From contig LSYV01000055.1 of assembly GCA_001584585.1 (NCBI GenBank), positions 599,997 through 663,996 on the forward strand: a stretch of 64,000 nt of DNA, given 5' to 3'. The stretch is from Gonium pectorale. Its lineage: Eukaryota > Chlorophyta > Chlorophyceae > Chlamydomonadales > Volvocaceae. Within the stretch, counting starts at the first letter, position 1, and every line of letters starts with the position of its first letter. Made by a program: the position numbers and the translations under genes. A model generated the notes under the pieces. It worked only from the letters and a program-made list of their open reading frames with translations, did no database searches and had not been told where the DNA came from. This document shows positions 37,301 through 49,285 of the stretch, in pieces.

Positions 37301-40300
37301 ATCATCCCATCGACCCAAATTTGGCATTCTGCCCCATCGGATCATTTGTATCCCATTTGCAAAATGTCGTTATCATCCCATCGACCCAGCATTTGGCATT
37401 TTGCCCCATCGGATCATTTGTATCCCCCATTTGCAAAATGCCGTTATCATCCCATCGACCCAGCATTTGGCATTCTGCCCCATCGGATCATTTGTATCCC
37501 ATTTGCAAAATGTCGTTATCATCCCATCGACCCAGCATTTGGCATTCTGCCCCATCGGATCTGGCGCAAGGCGTGTGCACTCTCCTGCCCTACGCCCTCA
37601 CTCCCGGAATCACTTGCGGCCCCTTCGTGCCCTACCTGCTGCCTGCCCCACGGCCGCTTTGGCTCGGGCCAGCGCGTCGCCCGCGCCGCCGTCGCCCGCT
37701 GCCGGCCGGGCCTTCTTGGCTGGCCGCCCCGCATTTATCCGCTCCAGCTCCGCCTCCTCGATCGCCCGCTCCTTGGCCAGCCTGCGGTGGCCGGTGGCAT
37801 GGGAGCGCAGGGCCCGTGGGTCAGGCCCGCCCAACGAGCAGCCCATAAACACCTCATCCAAGTGCTGCAACGACGCAAAAACACGCACACACGAGGAGGT
37901 CAGCTGCAACCCGCACATCGTATGTACAACAGCAACAAGAACAACAAATGAGCCACGGCGTTCGGGGAACGACCACCATGACTGAATCCCATCCGGACAA
38001 GGCAGCGTGCAGGGGTCCACTCCGGGGCTCACCGCTCGTCTTCAAGCACGTCGTGGGCGGACCGTATCTTGGCCCGCTGCGCCGTCGCCGCGGCTGTCGC
38101 CTCCGCCTCCTCCGCCTCCGCTTCGTCGCCGAACGACAGCAGCGCAAGGTTCTTGGTGCGGCCCGCGGCGCGCTTCTTCGCTGCGGCCGCAGCACTGCGG
38201 GAAACCCAAGGCAGCCCCAGAGGGCGTCTTAGGTCTCGAGCTGACAGGCAAAGGGTCCTCACTGCACTGCACGTTTCGATACTGTTCCCGTTGCGCACAC
38301 AAGCCGACACCTGGCACAGCGGGTTGATCTTGGCCATTACTGCTGCAACTGCCGCGCCGCCGCAGGCGACTGCGCCGCCCGCGATGCATTGACCCGGCTA
38401 CCTACTCCTCTCGCCTCCCCTCCTCTCCCCTCCACTCCCACACGCTCAGTAGATCCGAGCCGCAAGGCCGCTGCTGCGCTGCACTACCAGCGGCCGCCGA
38501 GCCGCGGCCCCCTCCCCTTCCCTCGCCTGCACACCTCCTGGCCTCCTGCTCCGCCTTGACGGCCTCCCGGTCGACGCGGGGCACCAGGTCGTCAAAAGGG
38601 TTCCACACCACCTCGGCATCCTTGATCACCGGCGGCTCCAGCGGCCGGTCGTCCGAGTCCACCTGTAGGAAGGCACAGGGTTGCAAAGCATTCTCACTGG
38701 AAAGGGCATCTTGGGGCGCATGATTCGCGGGTCGTTTCAATGCAAACCCGCCCGAGCCCGCGACGCCGTCCCCGCTCCAAGACATGTGCCCTTTCAACGC
38801 CCGAGGAAACCGGCACCAATGACTGAACCAACCAGCCCACCCGTCTCTCTGTGCCCGACGTCCACCTGGTCGAGGTGGCAGGAGCGGGCATGCGCCGGGG
38901 CATTACGGGACGCGAGCCCTCCCCAGGCCACAAGCACCGAACACCGCCCTCGATGGAGCCCGTCGGCACATCAACGTGGGGGGGGGGGCGTCATGGAGGG
39001 CATTCCCCGGCGCATGCGTCGCACGGCACAGGACGAGACCGCACCTTCCAGCAGGCCGTTTCGTCCGTTGCGTCAACGGCACACCGGCAGCTCGACTCAC
39101 GGCAGGCCGGTCCCTGGTCCCCCGCCGCAGCACCCCACCCCACCCAGCCCGGACTCTCGGAATGCGACCGCCCACCGGGAGCCGGGGAAGGAAGGAAGGG
39201 ACCGGCTTAGCCGCCGGACGGCCGAATGCTGCTGTCGCCCAGCCCGGTGACATCCAAACCTATCTTCACACACCCTTCCCACCCGCCCGCCCGCCCGCCC
39301 CCACCCCCACCGGCAGGTCGTTGAAGCGGAGCATGTTGTACACTGTGTCGCCCACCACGCGGCCAAAGATGGTGTTCCGGTTATTGAGCCAGTCCGTCTT
39401 GTCCAGCGTGATGAAGAACTGCGAGCCGTTGCTGTGCGGCTCGTTCTTGTTGGCACACGCCACCAGGCCGCTGCGGGGGGACGGGACGAGGCAAGGTGGT
39501 GGGGCTGGGCGCGCCGGGACGACACCGCTCGGGGCGCAGCGGGGTGGGAGGCGCTCTCGCTGGGGGAGCCTGGAATCCGCTCGTGGGAGCGGGCAAGGTG
39601 CCAGCCGCACGATAAGGCCGAGACGTGGGGCTGGCGCTCCTGAGGAGCTCCCGCAGTTCCCCAACATCTCGCTGATGGCGGTCGCGCCGCACGAGCACGC
39701 GGTGTGGCTCATGATGGCAGCCGAGGAGCCCCGAGCATGCGCATTTCGGCAGCCTGGAGGCATGGCACAGCAGTCCTCGGCCACACCGCAGCAGGATGGC
39801 AACCCGCCCCCGGGCACTGACACGCGGCCCCGGCTGGTCGGGTGCGTATGCTCCATCCAGCTTCAAGTACCTCCCTCCGTACCGGCGGGTGAACCGCAGC
39901 CGCGAGTGGAACTCATCCTTGAAGGGCTCCCCGTATATGGACTCGCCGCCTGGCAGCCAGCGGAGGGCGGAGGGCGGTAAGGCGGTAGGGCGGGAGGGTC
40001 GTAATCCGCCAGGCACAGGGCACGTGGACAGCCGTGGAAGTCGGCTGCCCCTTCATCTGCTCGACTGGCCTCGCTGTTATCCTCCTGTGCTCCCTCGTTT
40101 GCCCTTCAATTTGGCCTCCGTAAGGGCTGGACAAGATAAGGTGTCCCTCCATGCCCGATTCCAGGGACCCGCCCCCACCGTCTCCAGTGCCGGTGGGGTC
40201 TCCTCCCTGCGCGATGTAGTCCTTGATGACCCGGTGGAAGATGGTGCCGTCATAGTATCCCTCCGCGCACAGCTGCACAAAGTTCCGGCAGGCCTGAGGG

Positions 40301-40907
40301 GGGAGGGAACGGAAAAAACCGGAGGGTCCGACACATGGCTCACGAAACGTGCGACCCGAGAGGTGAGGAAGGACTTGAGCAGTGTCCGGTCATGTGATGT
40401 TTGCGGTGCTACTAGAATCCGCCGGATGTTGTGCGGGGCCGCTTGGGCCCCGCGGCCGCCGTAAGCAGTGGGCCAAGGACCAAGCAGCGCACGCCGGAAG
40501 CATCCCTAACCTTGCGCCATGTCCTGCCACAGCAGGGTCTCGTGGGTGGAACTGGTTGAAGGGAGGTGTGTATGTGTATGTGTGTGTGGGTGGGGGAGGG
40601 GGGGGGGCCTCCCGGGCGACCAGGTGCCCAAGGGTTTCGGCATGGCCCCACGAACCCTGACGTGCCTGTCACCCTCACTCGCCCGCCCCCATCTTCGACA
40701 CAAATCGCCTCCACTCTGCATTATATAAGCCCACCTTTGGGGCTTCCTTGGACCACAGCTCGATCTCCAGGTCGCCGATACTCGTATGCAGGAGCACCTA
40801 TGATCAGGCGTCAAAGTCATTTTTTGATTTGTATGGAGGTGATTTGAGGGTGGGCCCGAACGCACCTTGCCCTTGGTTGGGGGCTCGAGATTGTATATAT
40901 TGGACAT
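34387..40907 (-). CDS. CWC27: CWC27-type spliceosomal peptidyl-prolyl isomerase
   Basis: CWC27 is a cyclophilin-fold protein of the activated spliceosome that pairs with CWC22. Exons found are 40866-40907, 40735-40797, 40179-40293, 39883-39949, 39311-39470, 38535-38662, 38033-38194, 37636-37864, 36641-36812, 36103-36316, 35676-35803, 35088-35418 and 34387-34488. The protein opens with the family start [14 protein letters not shown]. The cyclophilin domain follows: [39 protein letters not shown], then [20 protein letters not shown]. After it come the linker NPFDDLVPR and the block [18 protein letters not shown], also seen in the human protein. The C-terminal half is charged and helical, ending [13 protein letters not shown]. 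The usual catalytic Arg of active cyclophilins is preserved as FHRV. All junctions agree in phase except 38033/37864, where one base is missing, so a micro-exon or sequence error is likely. Confidence 0.93.
36533..36549 (+). repeat. Two telomere-like units
   Basis: GTTTAGGGTTTTAGGGT contains two copies of the chlorophycean telomere unit TTTTAGGG, the first missing one T. It lies in a CWC27 intron and is too short to be a telomere remnant by itself. Confidence 0.4.
36985..37559. repeat. Minisatellite, 72-bp unit, in a CWC27 intron
   Basis: A unit of about 72 bases, beginning TCATTTGTATCCCATTTGCA and ending ATTCTGCCCCATCGGA, repeats head to tail with a few variant positions (GCCG or GTCG, AAATTTGG or CAGCATTTGG). 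Full units are visible from 36985 to 37153 and from 37290 to 37559. The array has lower G+C than its surroundings. It lies between the CWC27 exons at 37636 and 36812. Confidence 0.95.
37154..37289. other. Assembly gap (136 N) inside the minisatellite
   Basis: The N run interrupts the 72-bp array, so the copy number is unknown and probably collapsed. Confidence 1.
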
Positions 40908-41588
40908 GGTTTCTGCAGCGGTCTACAGGTGCATCCCTCTCAAATAGCATGATACTGAAAAAGCAGGACAGGGAGAGCAGTGGCGCAGTACAGAAATACG
41001 TCAATTCGACAGGGCGCGTTGCACCTGACCCTGCACCAACGACGCTAATAAGCAGACAAGTGTTGATCATCGAACGACGACGAAGCGCGACAACCGAAGT
41101 AACATAAGCTTCGAGCTGCTGCTAACACACCTTTGCGCTCGCTGCTTTCACGACCAGGGCATCGTCCCTCAGTATAGCGGAAAGGTGAGTTTGCAGAGTT
41201 TTAAAGCAGAAGGTGCAGGCGGGCATGTCTCCAGCTCATGTTTGAGCTCTGTCGTTGTTTTCCCTTATGTACCCCGAGAACATGTATTCTCAATATCGGC
41301 ATTTTCCATCTTCTGCAGGCCGTCCGTGCTCTCAAAGCGGGCACGTCGCCGGAAGGCAGCACCACAGCATGTCCGTCTGAAACGGTCATTATTAAGGGAA
41401 AACACACATCTTGGGCCGCTGTTGTAGGGCCTGCTATTGACGACCGCAGCTCAGCGAGCTGAGCAGCTCATTGGCCCCACGCTTCCTGCCACGGGTAGCC
41501 GCGCCGTCGTGACTGTGCCACAGCCAGCGTTGGAGGGGATGCTGTAGCACCTCGTAGTGCATAAAACGTGCGTAACAGATCTTGCTGG
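40908..41588. promoter_or_regulatory. Head-to-head region of CWC27 and the acidic protein gene
   Basis: The two start codons are 681 bases apart on opposite strands, so both promoters should be here. The plus strand also contains an exon-like pair of frames, ending GIVPQYSGK before GTGAGT at 41185 and resuming after CTGCAG at 41321 as AVRALKAGTSPEGSTT up to a stop at 41462. This could be a small separate gene or a 5' leader. No ATG and no TGTAA were found to support it. Confidence 0.35.
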
Positions 41589-44500
41589 ATGGCAGAAGAC
41601 GCGCAGGACGAGGGGACTCCGTCAGCTCTGCGCCCAAGGCCTGGCTGGGACACGGCCGCCCGAAACCCGGACATTGTTCACGGCCCGATCGATCCCGCCA
41701 CTGTTTCCAGCACTGGCTATCTGACATCGAGTTATCAGCCGCCTAAGGTGACATCCCCGCCCCTCAGCGTGGCCGCCAGCGAGCTGGACCAGTCGGCTTT
41801 CACTGAGCAGCAGCAGGTGCGCAGAGAGGCGCGCATTTGGGAGATCGCTCGGCGCAGGGGCAAGCAAAAGGCGCGCAGGGGTGCTTGGATGGCGTGGAGC
41901 AGGGCATTTTCAGGCCAGGGTGGCGTCTGCTACAAGCTCTTCGTATGCGATCCGGTGTCCGCGACCCGACTCGTTTCCCCTGCTCACTGCCCCTAGACCT
42001 GCCGTACGACTGAGCGTAAATTTTTTGTGCAAGCGGTTTGCCGAGCATTCCACCTTCTTCGGGGCCCCCTCTCGGCACAGGGGCACAACCTGGGTCGGAC
42101 AAGCGGCGGCCAGGCGGCCGCCACCACCGGCAGCGGCCGCGGGAGCAGCGACGTGGCCCCCCTGCCCGACATCCTACTGCCGCCCGCCGACGGGCGGCCA
42201 GGCTGGGATGGGCGCTTCCACCTGGACAAGGCCGCGTGGGAGATGGCCCCGCGCACGACGCTGCTGCGGCCGCCCTCCCCCAACTCCCTCCCCAGCGTCT
42301 CGCCCAGCGGCGCCTCACGCCCACGCCACAGCGAGCTGGGCGATGGTACGGCGGCGCAGCGGCGCATGACGGGCACCGACGGCGTGGACCTGGACGCCGC
42401 GGCCCCCGGCAGCACGGACGGCTTCGGCGCGCGCACCACCATCCTGCCGGGCCTCAACGCCGTATCCCCGGCCATCAGGACCAGCCCCTACTTCTTCTCG
42501 CAAAATGGCGGGGCACCCGGCTCTCCGGGCCAGGGCGACGCGCCCGTCGCCTCCAAGCCCGGCGCGAAGCGCCAGTCCGTAACCAACCTGTCGGATACCT
42601 ACGTCGGCCGGGCGTACAGCCCAGACGACAACCAAAAACGGGCGTCCATGGCCCTCGACGGAACCTCCACGCCCGACGGCGCCGGCTCGGGGGGCGCCAC
42701 CGGCGCCACCGGCGCCGGCAAGGACGGTCCCGAGGCGGCCGATGAGGGCGGCGTGGACGGGCGCGGCACGCACCTGCCGTCGCTGGACCGCGCGTACTTC
42801 GGGCGCCCCGCAAAGGACGTGGAGAAGGAGAAAAAGGCCGGCGCGGGCGGGGACAAGGGCGCCAACGCCAAGCGGCGAGGCGCCGCGGAGCGGGCGAGCA
42901 AGGTGGACATGCTGGGTGCGGTGTACATGCCCGGCATGAAGCTGCGGACCAGCTCCAAGAAGAAGCTCACCGGCCCCGTCAGCAACCGGCTATACCCCTA
43001 TGGGGCTGGCGGCGGCGGCAGCAGCGGCAGCGGCGGCCACGCCGCCGAGGACGGCAGCGGCGGCTTGTACGCCGGGTACGGCGGCGGCGGCACGTCGCCT
43101 GCGCGCGTGCGCGACACGGGGCTGGCGGGTCCCTGGAAGCCGTCGGGCAAGCAGACCATCCCGGAGCCGCCGCCCGCCCCCGGCGACCGGCCCAAGGCCA
43201 AGTTGACGGCGGAGGAGCAGGCGGTGAGGATGGCTGGCGGGGGGCGGGGGGAAGCAGGGGCTGGGGACGGGAGCCCCGGGAGGGGCGGGTGTGGAGCGCG
43301 AGGGCGGCGGGCGTGCGCATATGTGGCAATGCGCATGCGTGTATATTGGATAGTGGTACCGGCTTAGGCATTCCTGGGCCTGGAGCTGCAGGCTCGGAGG
43401 CGCCACGTTGGCCCCAGGCGCACTGGTCTTAATGTTGACGTGCTGGAGCGGGCTGTAGGGTACACCTCTTGTGCGGGCGCCGCCCGCAGCCCGAGATCTC
43501 CCACCTCACCTGCATCCCTGGCTGCTGCCTGACTGACCGTCTGACCTTGAACGCCGCAGGAAGCGGACCGCCGGCGTGCTGCTCCCCGCGACCCGTCGAC
43601 CTACAGCCCTGAGCGGTACCCGTTGGTGGGGCAGGGCTGGTTCCTGCCGCAGGAGAAGTTCCCGCCCAACCCCGCCTATGCCAACGTGCGGGCAAAGTGA
43701 GCTGCCGGTGGCGCGGGGCCCGGGGTTTGGCACGGCGGGGGGCAGGAGTGCTCCGCTGCAGCGTACGGCAGCACTGCGCGGGTTTCGATTGGGCAGGTGG
43801 CTGACTGTTCCTGGCCTCGCCCTAGCTGCCCTCGCACGGGGCCCATCACATCACACCCACCATCACATCCACCACCACATCCACCATCCGTTGCGCAGCA
43901 CGCTTATCCCGCATTGCAAACCCACGCGCCTCAGGTACATGGAGGCAAAACGTCCGCAGTCGGACACAGAGGGCGACACCAAGCGGGAGCTCCCCGACAT
44001 CCACACCAAGCCCTGGCTTAACCCCGGCAAGCACCTGCTCACCGACAGCTCAGCCCAGCCGCCCAAGGTCAGCGGCACAGCCGGCGCCCGCCCGGCCTAC
44101 GGTTTCTCGCCCTCGGCCACCGCCCAGAGCGCCCACTCCACCGCGCGCCCCAATAAGGGCACGCAGCGCGCTGCCAAGGGGAAGGCCAAGGGCAAGGGCG
44201 GCAAGGCCGCAGACAAGAGCTTCAGCGGCAGTGAGGACGGCAGCGAGCCGGAGGGTGACGCGGAGGAGCTGGCGGTCATCCGTGGCGTGAGGCTGGTGTC
44301 CATGACAAAGCGAAACGGCCTGGCAGACGAACTTCAGTTGGAGGTGGGGCGGGCGGGGTCACGTGGAGCGGGAGCGGGCCTGCGCCGGGGCCTGGGCCGC
44401 GGCAGGGGCGCGGCTGCACGGGGGCTTGGGAGGACATTGGGCGAGGGCAGGGGACTTCAGGTTAAGGCGTGACGGTCGGTGCCTCGGTGTCCAGCGGGCT

Positions 44501-45734
44501 GGGGGAGCTAGCTCGCGGTGTGCGGCTGGTCGTGGGGAGCGAGTGCGGGTGAGCGGGGGTTTGAGGTTATGTCCGCGTGGTTTTGATACATATGCGATGA
44601 TGCCGGTCTGAGAAGCTGGCAAGCCGCAGGGGAGCCACCTTGAAGGGGAATGAGTTTACACGACGCGCATGCCCGGAAACACATACGGCCCGTTCCCTGT
44701 CCGTACACGCCCCGCGCAACGCGGACCGCACGTCCAGGGGCGTGCGCCCCGCCGGCGCGGACCCCCTGCACCGCACTGATGTAGGCGCCCGCTGCCTTAC
44801 CTGCATGTCCCGCCCGCAGGCCGAGGAAGATGCGCAGTTCAAGGCCGAGGACGAAGCGGCGGCCAAGCGGGAAAGCGAGACCAGGGAGGGCACCGAGGAG
44901 GCGGCCGCGGAGGGCAAGGCGAAGGTGGAGCACGGCGACGACAGCAAGCCGCGAAAGCGAGCATCGGATCAGTCGGAGCCAGAGGAGAAGGAACAGGGCT
45001 CAGACTCCGAGCCAGAGCCGGAGCGAGAAGACGAGGACAGCCCTCCGGTCCCGGTCGCTCCTGCGGAAAAGAGCGACAGCGCCCCAGACGAGGATCGCAG
45101 CGGCAGCAGCAACAGCGTCCAGCGCAGCGGACCCGGACCCAACGGAGAGAAGAGCTTTGATGAGGCAACCGAAGACGTGAGCGCGGCCAGCAAGGCCGTC
45201 GCCAGCGCTGAGGACGATGTAGCCGACGGTGGTAGCGGGGCCAGCGCCAAGGCCGCTGCAGAGGAGCCCGAGGGGGCGGGAGATGCTGATGGAGGCGACG
45301 CGGGCGACGCCGACACGGGCGGAGACGAGGGGGATGGAGACGAGGCAGCGGCTGCAGGGGAGGAGGCTGAAGGCGAGGAGGCGGACACTGCGAATGCCGA
45401 CGCAGCCGACGACGACGCAGGCGAGGCTGGCGAAGCTGGGGGGGATGAGGGCGAGGCCGATGCGGGAGAGGAACAGGAGGCAGAGGCCGAGGCGGAGGGT
45501 GGTGAGGGGGATGAGGACGGGGAGGCTGGCGGCGAGGAGGAGGATGCGGAGGACGCCGGCGGGCTGGAGGCGGCTGAGGACGACGACGACGACGAGGATC
45601 TGGGCGGGCTTGGCGTAGGGGTGGGCGCCGATGACGAAGATGATGCGGATCAAGTCGCGTTTGGCGACGGAGATGGCGAGGACCTGCCGGACGGCGAGGA
45701 GGCGGCAGCGGAGAAGGAAGAGGAGGACGCGTAA
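41589..45734 (+). CDS. Unrecognised 943-residue protein with long acidic C-terminal tail
   Basis: I do not recognise a family. Five exons join in phase: 41589-41816, 42081-43223, 43560-43696, 43935-44343 and 44820-45734. The N-terminus (MAEDAQDEGTPSALRPRPGW) and the middle are rich in Pro, Gly and Ser, with short ordered-looking blocks: GWDGRFHLDKAAWEM, SLDRAYFGRP, SKVDMLGAVYMPGMKLRTSS, YPLVGQGWFLPQEKFPPNP and ELPDIHTKPWLNPGKHLL. A basic Lys/Gly patch (KGKAKGKGGKAADK) precedes the last exon, whose 304 residues are dominated by Glu, Asp, Ala and Gly with runs such as EAAEDDDDDEDLGG. There is no signal peptide or membrane segment. Aromatic/Pro motifs next to a Glu-rich tail recall ciliary microtubule-associated proteins, but that is only a suggestion. 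It is divergent from CWC27. Confidence 0.8.
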
Positions 45735-47029
45735 GGACAGTCGACACGTTCACATCCAGGCTTGTTGACAATACTTGGACACAGGCGGGGCTGGTTGTTG
45801 ATGATGAGCGCAAGGGGTATTTGGGTGACGTGCGTGCGTTTGAGGGCCTGCTTCCGTGGGGCAGGCTCTCTTGGTTTGCGGTTGAGGTTTGCGACTGAGC
45901 CTGCCACGAGCCTCCCTCTGTCGTACTCTGTCGTACTACTTCTCGGGGAGCAGGCCTGTGCAGAGCGGTGTCTCGTGACGCGCTCTGCATCCGACTGGAC
46001 GGGTGCTTGGTTTGGTTTGTTGTCATCTGCCGATCGAGGATGGCAGCGTGGATGCGGCAAGTCCAGATGGTGGAGATCCAGTGTGAGACTGTACGACCAC
46101 ACGAGGTGCAACACTGCCTGCTGCTTGCGGCAGTGCGTTGACAGCCGTTCCTCGCTGCTGCATGACGTGGGCGGTAGATGAGCAGGCGTCTCCCGGCGCA
46201 GTAGCGAAAGCGAGTGCCGGGCGAGGGCCTGGCTATGCAGTTGATTCCGGGTGCCAGAGTCAGAGGTGGTTACAGCGCTGAGCTCGTCTCCTGCCTTCTT
46301 TTCATAATTGCCTCCGGTGGGGCCAATACACCTGCACCCGTACATATAATAAAGCGCAGGGAGGCGCGCTAGTTCCTGAAAAGGAACTGCTGCTGGCCCG
46401 GAGACTTTCCCTGTGTTTGCTCGCGCTGGATCTGAAGCCGGAGGTATTCGGAGCTATCAAGGGTCCTGTCCACGTAAGCTCGTCCCCAACCAACCAGTTT
46501 GGGTTTTCATGATGTCATGCTCTTTGTGTAACGGTAATAGCTTGCACCCCCCTCTCGTATAGGACAATATCTATCTACTGCCGCCGGGTATATGTTGAGA
46601 AGCCAACATCCCGCTAACCTCTCAGGGACGGGAGGGCCCATCTGCTCGTTACCTGCGCCTTATAGCAAGCCATCCTACTGGGAACGTCGCGCCTCCGGGT
46701 GTGCACCCGTACAGGCAGCTTCCCTCATTCTGCTTTTTATTACTTGCAACATGGCGTAGGTTGGCAGATACCTAGTGAGTTCACGGCTTTCTCTCCATCA
46801 CACGAGCCCACGACCACAACCCTCCCACTTGAGGTACGGTAGTACGTGAGACATTCACGTGATGCCGCAGCATCAGGCATGGCGGCAGGACGGCCTGGCG
46901 GACAAGAGTGACAAACGCGAGCTGCATCACCGCAACGGCACGACCACTCGCACTCCGCACGTGGCCACTCCGTCGCGGCCATCTCACGGACTGCAGCGCT
47001 GCAAGAGGCCGCTGCGCTGCGCGCCCTCA
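45735..47029. other. 3' UTR and intergenic space between convergent genes
   Basis: The first part is the likely 3' UTR of the acidic-protein gene, ending near the TGTAA at 46527. The rest lies downstream of the patatin-like gene on the minus strand, for which I found no TGTAA. No exon is supported. Confidence 0.45.
46527..46531 (+). terminator. TGTAA polyadenylation motif of the acidic-protein gene
   Basis: TGTAA lies about 790 bases after the stop codon. The distance is long but usual for chlorophycean 3' UTRs. Confidence 0.45.
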
Positions 47030-48513
47030 CTAGCCCAGCTGCTGCAGGCCCGGCAGCACCGCCTCCATGCCCAGCGTCGCCCCGTACGCTGACCCGCGCG
47101 CCATGATGCCCGACGCGCCCTCCACTGTGAGCGCCCGCAGGCAGTCCACCAGGCGCCAGCTCTGCCGCAGTGCGCCGTCAGCGCGTGGGTCGAGCACCAG
47201 GACCTGGGCACCGCCTGCGTGGGGCCCTGCAAGCAGAGGCCCCCCGCCGTTCGCGCCCGCACATCCCCCTGCGCTTTTACCGCCGTTGGTACCGCGGGAC
47301 AGGTCCACCGGGTGGCCGGGCACCAGGCCCGACCCGCAGCCTTGCAGCAGGTAGCGGAAGGTCCCGTCGAACAAGGCCGCGCCCCGGTACCGCGCGGCCG
47401 GGGTGAGGTCCATGACAAAGGGGACGTGGGCGGACGCGCACAGCACCTGCGGGAGCGCGGGTGCCACGGCTTCTTCACGTAATGAGCGATGAGGCCCGTA
47501 CGCTCATGCAGAAATAAACATCCTGGGGGTAAGGTACAGGACCAACGGGTGGGATTTGCAACCGCCAGATGTCTGCCCCGACAGGTGGCGCCTAGCAAAA
47601 AGCCGATGCCCGATGAACGAGGAGCACCCAGCAGCCACCCACCTGGATGAGGTCCTGCTTGCTGCGGAAGCCCGTGAATGTCACGACCCGCAGGCCGGGC
47701 AGCTCGGTGGCCACCACCTGCAGCCCGCCCCGGTTGCAGCGCTCCGCGGCATCCGGCGGGAGGAGCGCCTCCAGCCAACTGCACGGGTCAACGCAGGTTG
47801 AGATGCTCCGAGAGTTCCAATGTCAGCCCATCGCCAGTGCGCGTGTTCGCAGCGTTTCTTCTGGTGAGCGGTGTGTGTGGGCCACAGGTGCGATGGTCGA
47901 GGACCCACGAGGGGCCCTGACCTTTTGCAAGCAGCGTTTCTTTGCCCGTCTTGCCTGTCCGGATCCCAGCGGCGCCCGCTCGCAACCCCAGCGCACCAGC
48001 GCACGATGGCGCCCCAGACGCCCAGCAGACCCGCGGGTCGCTCCAGGATGCCGTGTTCAAGCACCAGCCGCCAGGCCAGGCGCAGCGCCTCCCGCGGGCA
48101 GACGCGGCAGTACGCAAAGGCGGCGATGAAGGCGCCGCTGGAGGACCCCACCATGGGTACGGCACTCAGGTCGAAGCGGCACTGGAGGTGCTCCAGCAGG
48201 CCTGCACATCGGGGGGGGGGCACGCGCGCGGAAGGCGAACGCACGACACAACAACAGCCCCCGCTTACGAGTTATGCTCGGGCGCAAAATTATGGGTAAG
48301 GCGACTTGACAGTTGCTCTTCAGCGATGAAGGTTCAAGCAAGAGCCCGGGCGAGTGTGGTCATCCTTTCGGGGAGAAGGCCTGATGGCTATATTTGCACC
48401 GCGACTGGGGTGCCTATGCCGCAAGGTGGCAAGGACCGACGACGTACCAAGCTGCCACCAGAAGAGGACGCCGAACCCGGGCCATGAAAGTACCAAGCTC
48501 GGGTTGCGTGGAG
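47030..48513 (-). CDS. Patatin-like phospholipase (5' end unresolved)
   Basis: Patatin-like enzymes are acyl hydrolases with a Ser-Asp dyad that act on membrane or storage lipids. Four phase-consistent exons were found: 48448-48513, 47997-48201, 47643-47778 and 47030-47446. Joined, they give the N-terminal strand and oxyanion loop (LVLSWPGFGVLFWWQLG), the nucleophile elbow GSSSG within VPMVGSSSGAFIAAFAYC, and the Asp motif as FDGTF where DGG or DGA is usual. The N-terminal loop has Pro-Gly-Phe-Gly where many relatives have Gly-Gly-Gly. The exon at 48513 needs one incoming base, so an upstream exon exists. A frame from an ATG at 48995 with the membrane-like segment MWAAITFMIALAASLVDLLF is a candidate, but its donor does not fit in phase. 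Substrate unknown. It is divergent from POP1. Confidence 0.85.
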
Positions 48514-49285
48514 CTGTCGCCAGCGCCGTGGCATGGACTGCGTTGCGGTGCAATTCATTTGCGTGCAAGCGGCATGCACAAGTTGACACTTGTTCTTACT
48601 CTAGTTGCGAAACGCGGTCTTGACACGAACCAGGGATAACGACCAAGGCCAAGTGGACCAAGCAGAGTCAGAGAATTGATTGCCAGCAGCAGATGCGCAC
48701 CCATTGTAGCGCCACCAGCTTTCGGGCCCCCAACTCGGTGGTGTCGGTCTGCGCAGACTTGGCAGCGGGGCTTCCACTCCCGTGGCCATAACCACAGTTT
48801 GAACAACAGGTCGACAAGAGAGGCGGCTAATGCTATCATAAACGTTATTGCAGCCCACATAGGTGGTGCAGCAGCGGCGTAATGGCCGCGGGCAAATGGC
48901 GGGCGAGGGATGGGCAGTAAGTTTGAGGCAGGGAGGAGCCCTTCGAGCGTTACGACGCGTAGGTCTGCAGGCCAAATAGCCAAGTTGCATGACATTTGTG
49001 GCAGCTGTACATCGCACGATGCGCTGGGTGTGGAGGAGACCCTTTGCCGTGCCGTAGCGCTATGACCTATGGGTCGCTGTGCCGCTCAATCACATTCGCT
49101 CAAAGCCGCTTCTAAATCATTGCTGCTCACTATGTGAGCGCTTTATTACGATAGGCGAGGCTTTCTCCCCCAGGTGAAGGGGTCAATATCAAACCCGATA
49201 ACCGAGCAAGGTACCTGGTTAATAACTATGACAAAATAGACAATACTTATTAGAATTGTTTGCAAGGGACAACCGTCGCAAGGAA
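48514..49285. promoter_or_regulatory. Region between patatin-like gene and POP1
   Basis: It holds the missing 5' exon of the patatin-like gene, probably the minus-strand frame 48555-48995 with a hydrophobic segment, and the divergent promoter of POP1. The last 250 bases before the POP1 ATG are A+T richer than the rest. No defined motif was recognised. Confidence 0.4.

Noticed and set aside
36985..37559. Regularly repeated 72-bp array considered as CRISPR
   Set aside because: Units are contiguous with no unique spacers, and the context is an intron of a eukaryotic gene.
36548..37951. 467-codon frame on the plus strand through the minisatellite
   Set aside because: It crosses the N gap and the 72-bp array, whose length (a multiple of three) keeps frames open. 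CWC27 is on the other strand.
44839..46026. 395-codon Pro/Arg-rich frame on the minus strand
   Set aside because: Antisense of the acidic Glu/Asp tail exon. The composition is explained entirely by the opposite strand.
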